Source: JAAURB01 sp049647265 (lineage in GTDB: Bacteria; Cyanobacteriota; Cyanobacteriia; Cyanobacteriales; Microcoleaceae). From it: a stretch of DNA of 64,000 nt. Location of the stretch: positions 62,001 to 126,000 of the forward strand of contig JBARXJ010000061.1 of NCBI GenBank assembly GCA_049647265.1, read 5' to 3'. The notes beneath the pieces were generated by a model. It was not told where the DNA came from and searched no databases. It saw only the letters and a program-made list of their open reading frames with translations. Shown here piece by piece: positions 17,577 through 26,982 of the stretch; the stretch's first letter is position 1; each line of letters begins with the position of its first letter. The position numbers and the translations under genes were made by a program.

Positions 17577-17820
17577 TTTGAAGCAAGAAGGAAGGGCCGA
17601 AGTTGGAAGTATGACGGTGGGGAATAAAACCCATATGTTTAACTTAATAATTGATCTCAAATAACCAACAACCAACAAAGTTCGGCTATTTCTCTTAGAA
17701 TTATCGTTAAAACCGAAATCAGATTACATCCGTAAATTTGTATCTTATAAACATAAGGCAATCAAAAAGCCGACAACACAATTTAAATTCTGATTAAGTC
17801 TGTTTAAGGAGATTATACAC

Positions 17821-18264
17821 ATGGTTAACTCATTAATGCGTTGGGAACCTTTCCGAGAAATTGATAGTTTACAACGGGAAATGAACCGTTTATTTGACCA
17901 CTTTGGAAATCCAGGTGGAGAAATGAGAAGCACTGCTTTTGTTCCCGCTGCCGAACTTCATGAAACCGAAGATGCAGTTCATATTAAGTTAGAATTGCCC
18001 GGTATGGAAGCAAAAGATTTAGACGTTCAAGTTACCGCTGAAGCCGTTGCAATTAGTGGAGAACGGAAGTCTGAAACCAAAACAGAAGACAATGGTGTTT
18101 CGAGAAGTGAATTTCGTTACGGTAAATTCCGCCGTGTTATTCCCCTTCCTACTCGGATTCAAAATACAAATGTTGGGGCAGAATACAAAGATGGTATTCT
18201 CAACCTAACCCTACCCAAAGCTGAAGAAGAAAAAAATAAAGTGGTTAAAGTTGAACTGGGATAA
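17821..18264 (+). CDS. hspA: Small heat shock protein, Hsp20/alpha-crystallin family
   Basis: A 147-residue holdase chaperone that keeps unfolding proteins soluble and, in cyanobacteria, protects thylakoid membranes. The N-terminal MRWEPFREIDSLQREMNRLFD is typical. The alpha-crystallin domain spans about 40-140 (VHIKLELPGMEAKDLDVQV, AISGERKSE, GILNLTLPKAEE). AAGGAGAT is at 17805-17812, eight bases before the ATG. AGTCT (17792-17796) can pair weakly with AGATT covering the end of this site, so a temperature-sensitive leader like that of Synechocystis hsp17 is possible but the stem is short. It leads a chaperone/protease cluster with DnaJ and HtrA genes. Confidence 0.93.
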   Translation: MVNSLMRWEPFREIDSLQREMNRLFDHFGNPGGEMRSTAFVPAAELHETEDAVHIKLELPGMEAKDLDVQVTAEAVAISGERKSETKTEDNGVSRSEFRYGKFRRVIPLPTRIQNTNVGAEYKDGILNLTLPKAEEEKNKVVKVELG

Positions 18265-18430
18265 TTGAGCCGATCAAAACAGAAAGGATAGTACGGCTAT
18301 CAATCAAAGAATGACTCTAAAAATTTAACCTGTTTAAGTTGGGAATGGGATAAAATAAGTTATGATAGACTTATATTCCGCTTCCCAAATTTTGCATGGT
18401 TGTTAGTAGGAATAGCAGGAGGAACCAGGA

Positions 18431-19390
18431 ATGCCCAAAACCGATTACAAAGATTATTATAAAATTTTAGGAGTGAGTAAAACGGCAAGCGCGGATGAGA
18501 TTAAAAAAGCTTATCGAAAACTAGCCCGCAAATACCATCCTGATTTAAATCAAAATAATCAAGAAGCTGAAAAAAAATTTAAAGATGTTAACGAAGCCCA
18601 CGAAGTTCTATCTGATGTAGATAAGCGCAGAACATACGATCAGTTTGGTCAATATCGGCAACAAGGGGGAAATTATTCCGGGTTTAGTGATTTTGATTTC
18701 AGTCAATATGGTAATTTTGATGATTTTATCGATGAATTATTAGGTCGTTTCGGTGGATTTAATAATCGAACTCGCCGGACTTATAGTTATGGTACTAATC
18801 CATCGGCGGGTAGTGATTTTTTTGGCAGTCCATTTCAATCTTCTAAACCTCAACAACGAGATTTTGAAGCCAGTCTTCCCCTGACTTTTTCTGAAGCATT
18901 TCGAGGGGTGAATAAACAGTTTAAGCTAGACGGCGAAACTACAAAAATACGCATACCTCCGGGGGCAAAACCCGGTGTAAAAATTAGGGTGAAAGGGAAA
19001 GGTGGAGTGAATCAAATTACTCAGAAACGAGGAGATTTATATCTAATCGTTGAATTAGAACCTCACCCCTTTTTTAAATTTGAAGGAGATAATTTAGTCT
19101 GTGAAGTTCCCATTACTCCAGTCGAAGCAACCCTCGGTGGCAAAATTAAAGTTCCGACTCCAGATGGGTCTGTGATGATGAAAGTTCCACCGGGTGTAAA
19201 TTCGGGGCAATCTTTAAGATTACGAGGAAAAGGATGGTCTTCTACTGATGGAAAACGGGGCGATCAAATTGTTAAATTAAAAATTATTACTCCGACTCAA
19301 TTAGATCGCCCCGAACGAGAGTTGTATGAGAAAATTCAACAATATAGTCAGTTTAATCCTCGCCGAGACTTAGAAAATATTAAACTCTAA
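18431..19390 (+). CDS. DnaJ C-terminal domain-containing J-protein (type B, CbpA-like)
   Basis: A 319-residue DnaK co-chaperone. The J domain is at about 6-74 with the HPD tripeptide in KYHPDLNQ, which stimulates the Hsp70 ATPase. A Gly/Phe-rich linker follows (SGFSDFDFSQYGNFDD, FGGFN), then the two-part substrate-binding C-terminal domain (LPLTFSEAFRGV, RIPPGAKPGVKIRVKGKG, VPTPDGSVMMKVPPG). There is no zinc-finger (no CxxCxGxG), which makes it type B. AGGAGGA lies about ten bases before the ATG. It lies between hspA and the HtrA protease gene, all on one strand with gaps of 130-170 bases. Confidence 0.93.
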   Translation: MPKTDYKDYYKILGVSKTASADEIKKAYRKLARKYHPDLNQNNQEAEKKFKDVNEAHEVLSDVDKRRTYDQFGQYRQQGGNYSGFSDFDFSQYGNFDDFIDELLGRFGGFNNRTRRTYSYGTNPSAGSDFFGSPFQSSKPQQRDFEASLPLTFSEAFRGVNKQFKLDGETTKIRIPPGAKPGVKIRVKGKGGVNQITQKRGDLYLIVELEPHPFFKFEGDNLVCEVPITPVEATLGGKIKVPTPDGSVMMKVPPGVNSGQSLRLRGKGWSSTDGKRGDQIVKLKIITPTQLDRPERELYEKIQQYSQFNPRRDLENIKL

Positions 19391-19524
19391 GTTTTTATAC
19401 TATCGATCCGGAAAATTACTGAACTAAAATGAAGAACACACTATAGCTTAAAATTTAAAATTAGCTATATTTTTACCCTGTTTGAATTGTTATCTATTTA
19501 ATTAAGGAGTTAAAAAATATTCCT

Positions 19525-20745
19525 ATGTCGTCTTCAAATCGAAAGATATTTTCTCTACGTCAACTCAGTCGTTATTTTGTAGTCGCTATTCTTAGCGTCG
19601 GCTTTACTTTAACAGGCATACAAATATTTCCCAGCCAATTTTTATCTGCGGCTGAAGCCAGTACACCCGTTGCAATTCCCGCATTTCAACAAGCAGCAGT
19701 TCCAACCGCGAGGGCTGGTAACTTTGTCGCGAATGCCGTTAATGCCGTGGGGCCTGCGGTAGTGAGGATTGATACAGAACGGACGGTGACGACTAATTTT
19801 CCTAATAGTCCATTTTTTGACGATCCCTTTTTTAATCGCTTTTTTGGGGAAGATACCTTTCCTCAAGGCCCCCAAGAATTTCAAGAACGGGGACAAGGAT
19901 CTGGATTTATTATTGATAGTAATGGGATGATTTTAACCAATGCCCACGTGGTTAAAGGGGCGGATAAAGTCACCGTTGTATTAAGAGATGGTCGGGAATT
20001 TCAAGGAGAAGTTCGCGGAACAGATGAACCTTCGGATTTAGCGGTGATTAAGATTAATGGCAATAACTTACCTGTTGCCGCCTTAGCTGATTCTGAAACC
20101 GTACAAGTGGGAGATTGGGCGATCGCGGTGGGTAATCCATTAGGATTAGATAATACAGTTACTTTAGGTATTGTCAGTACTTTAAATCGTTCTAGTTCTC
20201 AGGCTGGAATTCCCGATAAACGCCTTGATTTTATTCAAACGGATGCAGCAATTAATCCGGGGAATTCAGGGGGGCCATTACTCAATGATCGGGGTGAAGT
20301 AATCGGAATTAATACTGCAATTCGGGCAGATGGACAAGGAATTGGATTTGCGATTCCGATTAATAAAGCAAAAGAAATTAAGGATCAATTGGCCCGAGGC
20401 GAAAATATTTCTCATCCTTATATTGGGATTCGGATGATTAGTTTAAATCCAGAACAAGCCAGACGTTTAAACACCGATCCAAATTCTACTATTACAATTC
20501 CTGAAGTAAACGGGGTATTAATCATGCAGGTGATTCCCAATAGTCCAGCAGCAGCGGCTGGTTTACGGCGGGCAGATGTGATTACAGAAATTAATGGGGA
20601 AGTGATTAATACAGCCGAACAATTACAACGGACTGTTGAAAAAAGTCTAGTCAGTCAACCGCTAAAAGTTGTTGTTTTACGAGGTAATCAAACTCAACAA
20701 TTATCGATTCGCCCCGGTGAATTACGAGATGCTAATCTTAGATAA
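19525..20745 (+). CDS. HtrA/Deg family trypsin-like serine protease with PDZ domain
   Basis: A 406-residue exported protease (HhoA/HhoB/HtrA group) for removing damaged periplasmic or thylakoid-lumen proteins. A signal or anchor helix is at about 17-42. The protease domain carries the full triad: H141 in LTNAHVV, D171 in SDLAVIK, S248 in GNSGGPLL. One PDZ domain covers about 300-400 (GVLIMQVIPNSPAAAAGLRRADVI). One PDZ domain matches the cyanobacterial Hho/Htr proteins. An AAGGAG site lies at 19503-19508, somewhat far from the ATG. Downstream of hspA and the J-protein it completes a protein quality-control cluster. Confidence 0.93.
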   Translation: MSSSNRKIFSLRQLSRYFVVAILSVGFTLTGIQIFPSQFLSAAEASTPVAIPAFQQAAVPTARAGNFVANAVNAVGPAVVRIDTERTVTTNFPNSPFFDDPFFNRFFGEDTFPQGPQEFQERGQGSGFIIDSNGMILTNAHVVKGADKVTVVLRDGREFQGEVRGTDEPSDLAVIKINGNNLPVAALADSETVQVGDWAIAVGNPLGLDNTVTLGIVSTLNRSSSQAGIPDKRLDFIQTDAAINPGNSGGPLLNDRGEVIGINTAIRADGQGIGFAIPINKAKEIKDQLARGENISHPYIGIRMISLNPEQARRLNTDPNSTITIPEVNGVLIMQVIPNSPAAAAGLRRADVITEINGEVINTAEQLQRTVEKSLVSQPLKVVVLRGNQTQQLSIRPGELRDANLR

Positions 20746-21033
20746 TTTAGCCTAAAAAATATAAAGACGCTTTCCGATTTGGGGTGGATTACAGTTATTC
20801 AGAATAATGATTACTTTCTCATCATTAATTTTGTACTGTTCCACCCTAAAAAATTTATAAAGTTTTTCAGTATCGTTATATAAGCTGATAAACAGCTAAA
20901 CTCAACACAAATTAAGTTATAAAAAAATATAAACTCGTTCCCTCGTCCCAGGTATATATCCAAATAAGTAATATAAAAGCTAATTTTGGGAATTCTAGGA
21001 TCAATCCCATTACTAGAAGCTCTCCACTTAGCC

Positions 21034-24000
21034 ATGACAGCTCAACCCAGCACTAACTTACCCCAAATCCAGGGTTACTCTATTGTTGAACAACTCTATA
21101 ATGGTTCAAGAACAGCAGTTTACCGCGCATTACAAGATCATCAACAACAGCCAGTCGTCATCAAAATCCTACAACGTGAGTATCCTAACTTCAGTGAGTT
21201 AGTACAATTTCGCAATCAATATACTATTACCAAGAACATAAACACTCCTGGTATTGTTAAACCTTTAAAGCTTGAACCTTGGCGCAATAGCTTGGCTCTG
21301 GTAATGGAAGATATAGGGGGTCTATCTCTTCAACAATATACCCAACATCAGCCTTTAAATTGGCTAGAAGTATTAGGAATTGCCCGACAAATAGCAGCTA
21401 TTTTACACGATTTAACACAGCATCGCGTCGTTCACAAAGATATTAAACCCGCTAATATTTTAATTTGTCCTCAATCTAAACAGATTAAATTAATTGACTT
21501 TAGTATCGCTTCACTACTTCCAAAAGAAACTCAGGAACTTAAAAATCCGAATGTATTAGAAGGAACTTTAGCTTATATCGCCCCTGAACAAACGGGTAGA
21601 ATGAACCGAGGAATTGATTATCGCACAGATTTCTACAGCTTAGGAGTAACCCTATACGAACTCCTAACCGGACAATTACCATTCTCCTATGATGATCCTT
21701 TAGAATTAGTTCATTGCCACATTGCTAAATATCCCGTACCACCCCATCAAATTAATCCAAATATTCCTCAAATGCTATCAGCAATTGTGCTAAAACTGAT
21801 GGCAAAAAATGCTGAAGATCGCTATCAAAGTGCTTTGGGACTTAAGTATGATCTGGATAAATGTTTAGCTCAAGCCAAAGAAACAGGTACAATTACACCT
21901 TTTAAATTAGCACAAAAAGATATTAGCGATCGCTTCCTCATCCCAGAAAAATTATACGGCAGAGAGACAGAAGTACAAACCTTACTTAATGCTTTTGAGA
22001 GGGTTGCTATCCCCCCTCAGTCCCCCATCCCCCCTCAGTCCCCCCTTAGTAAGGGGGGTAAGGGAGGAAGATCAGAGATGATGTTAGTGGCGGGATTTTC
22101 TGGAATTGGAAAAACTGCTGTTGTAAACGAAGTTCATAAACCTATTGTTCGGCAAAAAGGTTATTTTATTAAAGGAAAATTCGATCAATTTAATCGTAAT
22201 ATTCCGTTTTCTGCTTTTGTACAAGCCTTGCGAGATTTAATGGGGCAATTACTGAGTGAAAGTGACACTCAACTGCAACAATGGAAAAGTAAAATATTGG
22301 ATGCAGTGGGGGAGAATGGACAAGTTATTATTGAGGTAATTCCGGAACTTGAAAAAATTATTGGTCAGCAACCTCCTGTAACCGAACTATCTGGAAGTGC
22401 CGCCCAAAATCGGTTTAATTTACTATTTAATAAGTTTATTCAAGTTTTTACAACGCGAGAGCATCCTTTAGTTATTTTCCTCGATGATTTACAGTGGGCA
22501 GATTCGGCTTCTTTAAGCTTGATAAAGTTATTAATGAGTGAAGCATCTAGTTCTTATTTATTAATGATTGGAGCCTATCGAGATAATGAGGTATTTCCGG
22601 CTCATCCGTTGATGCTAACCCTAAATGAAATCAGTAAAGCAGAGGCTACAATTAACACCATTACTCTTTCACCTTTATCTCAGAATAATATTAATTTTTT
22701 AGTTGCAGATACTCTCAGTTGCGGTGAGGTATTTTCTCAACCTTTAACAGACCTAATTTATCAAAAAACAAAAGGAAATCCCTTTTTTACCACTCAGTTT
22801 TTATTAGGTTTATACGAAGAAAAATTGATTCAGTTTAATTGTGAAGCAGGATACTGGGAATGTAATATTACTCAAGTTAGACAATGGGCGCTGACCGATG
22901 ATGTCGTCAAATTTATGGCTGCTCGGTTACAGAAGTTACCCGTAGAAACAAGAGCGGTTTTGAAGCTAGCGGCTTGTATTGGTAATCAGTTTGATTTACA
23001 AACTTTAGCAATTATTTCTGAACAATCAAAAGAAGATACAGCCGATAGTTTATGGAGAGCTTTACAGGACGGTTTTATCTTACCCCAAAGCGAAGTTTAT
23101 AAGTTTTACATCTCTCAAGAGCAACAATTGAATCAAGGTCAAATTCCGGAAGTCGTGAATTATAAATTTTTGCATGATCGAGTTCAACAAGCCGCTTATT
23201 TTTTAATTCCTGATGAGCAAAAGCAAATAACTCATTACCGAATTGGACAACTACTACTAAAAAAAATTCCCCCAGAAACCAGAGAAAAAAAGATTTTTGA
23301 AATTGTCAATCAATTAAACTATGGTACTGATTTAATTAATGAGCAAACACAAAGAGATGAACTGGCTCAGCTCAATTTAATGGCTTGTCGCAAAGCCAGA
23401 AGTGGAACAGCCTATCAAGCTGGGCGTAAATATGCTGCAATGAGTCTATTGTTACTGGGTCAAATTCCTTGGCAGCGGCAGTACGAAATTTGTCTTGAGT
23501 TACATGAATTATCGGCTGAAATGGCATTATTCTGTGGTGATTTTCAGGAAATGGAAAATCTGATTGATATTGTTATCAAAAAAGCTCAGTGCTTACTAGA
23601 TAAAATTAATGTTTACCGCATGAGGATTCAGTCTAATGCTTCCCAAAATAAACTCGCTAAAGCAGTTGAGATCGCCCAAAATCTGTTAGAAGAAATGGGA
23701 GTGAGTTTTCCCAATAAACTGACTAAGGACGATATTCAACAAGCGATCGCTAATATTAATCAACTGATTGAAAATAGAGAAATTAAAGACTTAGTTGATC
23801 TGCCACTCGCGAAAAATCAAGAAAAAATTGCAATTATACAAATTGCTACTAGTGTAATGGCAGCGGCTGATATATCGGGTTCGCCTTTATATCCATTTTT
23901 AGTTTCCTTACCTGTTCAACTCTCGATTCAATATGGCAATACATTCGCTTCAGCCTCGGCTTATTCTTCCTATAGTATTGTTGTTAATCGCTTAAAAAAT

Positions 24001-26496
24001 ATCCAAACCGGAAAACAATTTGGAGAGTTGGCATTACAATTAATCTCCAAACTTAATGCAAAAACCTTCAAACCTGATGTCGTTGCTGTACTGGTCAAAT
24101 TCGTTTTACATCGTACATCCCATCTAAAACAAACTTTACCCCTCTCACAAGAAGGATATATCTGTGGATTAGATGTCGGAAACTTAGAATGTGCTGGATA
24201 TATTGCCAGTATGTTTTGTTTCAATTCTTTTTGGTGCGGTCAGACTCTAAATCATTTGGAACAGGAAACTCATACATACTGTGATGGACTGGCACAATTA
24301 AATCTATTAACAGCAGCAAATTGGTGTCGAATTTATTGGCAAGGAACTTTAAACTTACTAGGATTAACAAAAAATTCATATATTTTGTCTGGAGATGCTT
24401 TAGAAGAAACAGAGTTTTTATCTCAGCTTTATTCCGATCATAATGTGATGGGAGTCTATTTTTTATATTTATATAAACTAATGCTTTGTTACCTATTTGG
24501 AGAGATTGAATCTGCTAAAGAGTATCTGCTAAAAATTGAATCTTATTTAGAAGTAGGTGCTGGTACAATTGGTGAGCCGATTGTTTATTTTTATGATTCT
24601 TTAATTATACTAAATTCTTTAAAATCATACTCACAGAATAATTTAGATCAATTAGATAGAGTTGAACTAAACCAAGAAAAGCTACAACATTACTGGGCTA
24701 ATTATGCACCTATGAATCATCAACATAAAGTTGATTTGGTAGAGGCAGAAAAATATCGTGTATTAGGAAAGAAACTAGAAGCAATAGAACAATACGACAA
24801 AGCGATTTCTGGTGCTAAAGCCAATAAATATATTCAAGAAGAAGCCCTCGCTAATGAACTGGCTGCTAAATTTTACCTCAACTGGGAGAAAGAAAAAGTA
24901 GCAGCAGGATATCTGCAAGAAGCGTATTATTGTTATGCTAAATGGGGAGCTAAAGCTAAAACTAATGAGCTGGAAAAACGCTATCCTCATTTACTCCAAC
25001 CCATTCTACAACAGCCCGTACAAACTTTAGATCCACTTCAAACTTTATGCTCTTTAACTCAATCTCATCTTTCCATCCATAATTCTACTGTCAATAGTCA
25101 TACTTCCAGTACTAATATTAATAGTACCTTTGATTTTGCTGCGGTGTTGAGAGCGTCTCAAGCCCTCTCTGGTACGATTCAACTCGATGAATTACTCTGT
25201 CAACTGACTCAAATTATCTTACAAAATTCGGGTGGCAACTGCTGTGGTTTAATCTTACCTGATAGCAACGGAGAATGGTTTGTCAAAGCTATCGCCACAT
25301 TAGAAAAAATAGAATTGTGTTCTCAGCCTTTAGAAAATAATCCCAATTTACCCATTAAGTTAATCCAATATGTCAAAAACACTCAAGAAGTTGTCGTCAT
25401 TGATAACTTAAAAACGGATTTACCTGTAATTGATGACTATTTACTCACAAAGCAACCTAAGAGTTTACTCTGTTTGCCGATTCTTAATCAAAGCAATTTA
25501 ATTGGTATTTTGTATCTGAAAAATATATCTACTAGTGGTGTATTTACAACAGAACGAATTCTTGTGCTGAATTTCCTTTGTACTCAAGCGGCAATTTCTT
25601 TGGAAAATGCCCGTCTTTATCGACAAGCTCAAGATTATGCTCAACAATTAGAAGAATCTCAACTGCAAATTGTGCAAAGTGAAAAAATGGCTTCTTTGGG
25701 TAATTTAATGGCGGGGGTTGCCCATGAAATTAATAATCCTCTGGGTTTTCTCAATGGCAGTATTACCAATATTAAAGACTATTTTCAAGATATTCTCGAA
25801 CACCTTGAATTGTATAAGCAATATTATCCTGATGTAGCTGAACCCATACAAGAAAATGCTGAAGAGATTGATTTAGAATTCTTGTGTGAAGATATACCGG
25901 AATTACTACAGTCAATGGTGACGGCGACACAGCGGATTAAAAATATTAGTACCAGTTTGCGTAGCTTTTCTCGGGCTGATATGGAACATAAAGTCAGTGC
26001 CGATATTCATGAAGGGTTAGATAGTACTTTAATGATTCTGAAATATCGCCTCAAACCCAACGAAAATCGCCCAGAAATTGCAGTGGTTAAACATTATGAT
26101 GCGTTACCGACTATTCTGTGTTTTCCCGGACAACTGAATCAGGTGTTTATGAATATTATTGCGAATGCGATTGATGTTTTTGATGAAGCCGCTCTTGATT
26201 TATCTTTTACAGATTTAGAAGAAAAACCTCAGAAAATTACAATACAAACCGCACAAATAACAGAACAAAATATTGTCGAAATTACAATCGGTGATAATGG
26301 GAAAGGGATGCCACCCGAAGTAAAAGCAAGAATTTTTGACCATTTATTTACCACCAAAGGTGTGGGTAAAGGCACTGGCTTAGGTTTGGCTATTGCCCGA
26401 CAAATCATCGTGGACAAGCATGGTGGTAATTTGCAGGTAGAATCTTCTATCGGGCAAGGTACACAGTTTCGGATTCAATTACCCACTGTGTCTTGA
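21034..26496 (+). CDS. Multidomain serine/threonine kinase / AAA ATPase / GAF / sensor histidine kinase
   Basis: An 1820-residue signalling protein of the HstK type. I prefer ATG 21034 (MTAQPSTNLPQIQGY) over an upstream TTG at 20986 because the kinase fold starts right after it. Order: Ser/Thr kinase (about 10-270; catalytic HKDIKPAN at 134-141, DFS instead of DFG at 155-157, APEQTGR), AAA-type ATPase (P-loop GFSGIGKT at 354-361, LDDLQWAD Walker B), a long helical TPR-like middle, a GAF domain (about 1370-1530), then a histidine kinase with H1564 in HEINNPLG, NIIANAID, GDNGKGMP and GTGLGLAI. The cytoplasmic protein has no membrane segment. A repeat insertion codes residues about 326-346. No response regulator is adjacent. 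Input signal unknown. Confidence 0.92.
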   Translation: MTAQPSTNLPQIQGYSIVEQLYNGSRTAVYRALQDHQQQPVVIKILQREYPNFSELVQFRNQYTITKNINTPGIVKPLKLEPWRNSLALVMEDIGGLSLQQYTQHQPLNWLEVLGIARQIAAILHDLTQHRVVHKDIKPANILICPQSKQIKLIDFSIASLLPKETQELKNPNVLEGTLAYIAPEQTGRMNRGIDYRTDFYSLGVTLYELLTGQLPFSYDDPLELVHCHIAKYPVPPHQINPNIPQMLSAIVLKLMAKNAEDRYQSALGLKYDLDKCLAQAKETGTITPFKLAQKDISDRFLIPEKLYGRETEVQTLLNAFERVAIPPQSPIPPQSPLSKGGKGGRSEMMLVAGFSGIGKTAVVNEVHKPIVRQKGYFIKGKFDQFNRNIPFSAFVQALRDLMGQLLSESDTQLQQWKSKILDAVGENGQVIIEVIPELEKIIGQQPPVTELSGSAAQNRFNLLFNKFIQVFTTREHPLVIFLDDLQWADSASLSLIKLLMSEASSSYLLMIGAYRDNEVFPAHPLMLTLNEISKAEATINTITLSPLSQNNINFLVADTLSCGEVFSQPLTDLIYQKTKGNPFFTTQFLLGLYEEKLIQFNCEAGYWECNITQVRQWALTDDVVKFMAARLQKLPVETRAVLKLAACIGNQFDLQTLAIISEQSKEDTADSLWRALQDGFILPQSEVYKFYISQEQQLNQGQIPEVVNYKFLHDRVQQAAYFLIPDEQKQITHYRIGQLLLKKIPPETREKKIFEIVNQLNYGTDLINEQTQRDELAQLNLMACRKARSGTAYQAGRKYAAMSLLLLGQIPWQRQYEICLELHELSAEMALFCGDFQEMENLIDIVIKKAQCLLDKINVYRMRIQSNASQNKLAKAVEIAQNLLEEMGVSFPNKLTKDDIQQAIANINQLIENREIKDLVDLPLAKNQEKIAIIQIATSVMAAADISGSPLYPFLVSLPVQLSIQYGNTFASASAYSSYSIVVNRLKNIQTGKQFGELALQLISKLNAKTFKPDVVAVLVKFVLHRTSHLKQTLPLSQEGYICGLDVGNLECAGYIASMFCFNSFWCGQTLNHLEQETHTYCDGLAQLNLLTAANWCRIYWQGTLNLLGLTKNSYILSGDALEETEFLSQLYSDHNVMGVYFLYLYKLMLCYLFGEIESAKEYLLKIESYLEVGAGTIGEPIVYFYDSLIILNSLKSYSQNNLDQLDRVELNQEKLQHYWANYAPMNHQHKVDLVEAEKYRVLGKKLEAIEQYDKAISGAKANKYIQEEALANELAAKFYLNWEKEKVAAGYLQEAYYCYAKWGAKAKTNELEKRYPHLLQPILQQPVQTLDPLQTLCSLTQSHLSIHNSTVNSHTSSTNINSTFDFAAVLRASQALSGTIQLDELLCQLTQIILQNSGGNCCGLILPDSNGEWFVKAIATLEKIELCSQPLENNPNLPIKLIQYVKNTQEVVVIDNLKTDLPVIDDYLLTKQPKSLLCLPILNQSNLIGILYLKNISTSGVFTTERILVLNFLCTQAAISLENARLYRQAQDYAQQLEESQLQIVQSEKMASLGNLMAGVAHEINNPLGFLNGSITNIKDYFQDILEHLELYKQYYPDVAEPIQENAEEIDLEFLCEDIPELLQSMVTATQRIKNISTSLRSFSRADMEHKVSADIHEGLDSTLMILKYRLKPNENRPEIAVVKHYDALPTILCFPGQLNQVFMNIIANAIDVFDEAALDLSFTDLEEKPQKITIQTAQITEQNIVEITIGDNGKGMPPEVKARIFDHLFTTKGVGKGTGLGLAIARQIIVDKHGGNLQVESSIGQGTQFRIQLPTVS
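22009..22074 (+). repeat. C-rich/G-rich interspersed repeat read in frame inside the kinase gene
   Basis: Two direct copies of ATCCCCCCTCAGTCCCCC-like sequence (starting 22009 and 22027) are followed by a perfect hairpin CCCCCCTT-AGT-AAGGGGGG (22040-22058). It encodes a Pro/Ser then Lys/Gly-rich stretch (IPPQSPIPPQSP, LSKGGKGGRS) between the kinase and ATPase domains. The same hairpin family is intergenic at 37799-37815. Confidence 0.85.
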
Positions 26497-26982
26497 GCTA
26501 AATCAGTTGATCTGTGGCGCGATCGCAAATATCTCTCGCCCAGCCGCTAGTCTACCACCGTCAAGCCAGATAGAAAACCCCATCCTCTCTTAATTGTGAT
26601 TGATTATCGCTAGATTTCACTGAAATTCTCAATACTTTGGTAGTATTTGATAAGATATACACAAGATGCAAATTAGCAGCATTAAAGCCCAGATCCTTGA
26701 AATTGCTCTTACGACTACATTAAACGCTAGCTCAAACCAATAAGCAGTTATTTTCAAGTCTAAGAGAGAATCCCTTAGCTGGATCAGTTTTCAAATTGAA
26801 TATCCTGTTTTGACCTATTCTCTTTTCAGCTTGAGTTGCTAGTCGATCTCTCAATAATGATTGATGTAGTCGATGCATATTTGATGAGTTTATTGAAACT
26901 CGCGCGAGGGTGTGAAAAGGATCTTTGTCCGGTTGACGGCGAGGAAAATGTTCAATCTAAATGGGAGGAGACAACATTGGCT
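26497..26982. other. Intergenic region before rfbB
   Basis: About 490 bases. A single HIP1 site is near the left end. A longer frame upstream of rfbB (from 26836) is open but its sequence is not conserved dehydratase, so I treat it as leader. I see no RNA gene or repeat. Confidence 0.4.

Noticed and set aside
20986..21033. TTG start of the giant kinase
   Set aside because: No ribosome site supports it and the kinase family begins at the ATG 16 codons later.
26836..26982. N-terminal extension of rfbB by about 49 residues
   Set aside because: The extension has no similarity to dehydratases, whereas GGGAGGAG precedes the shorter start.
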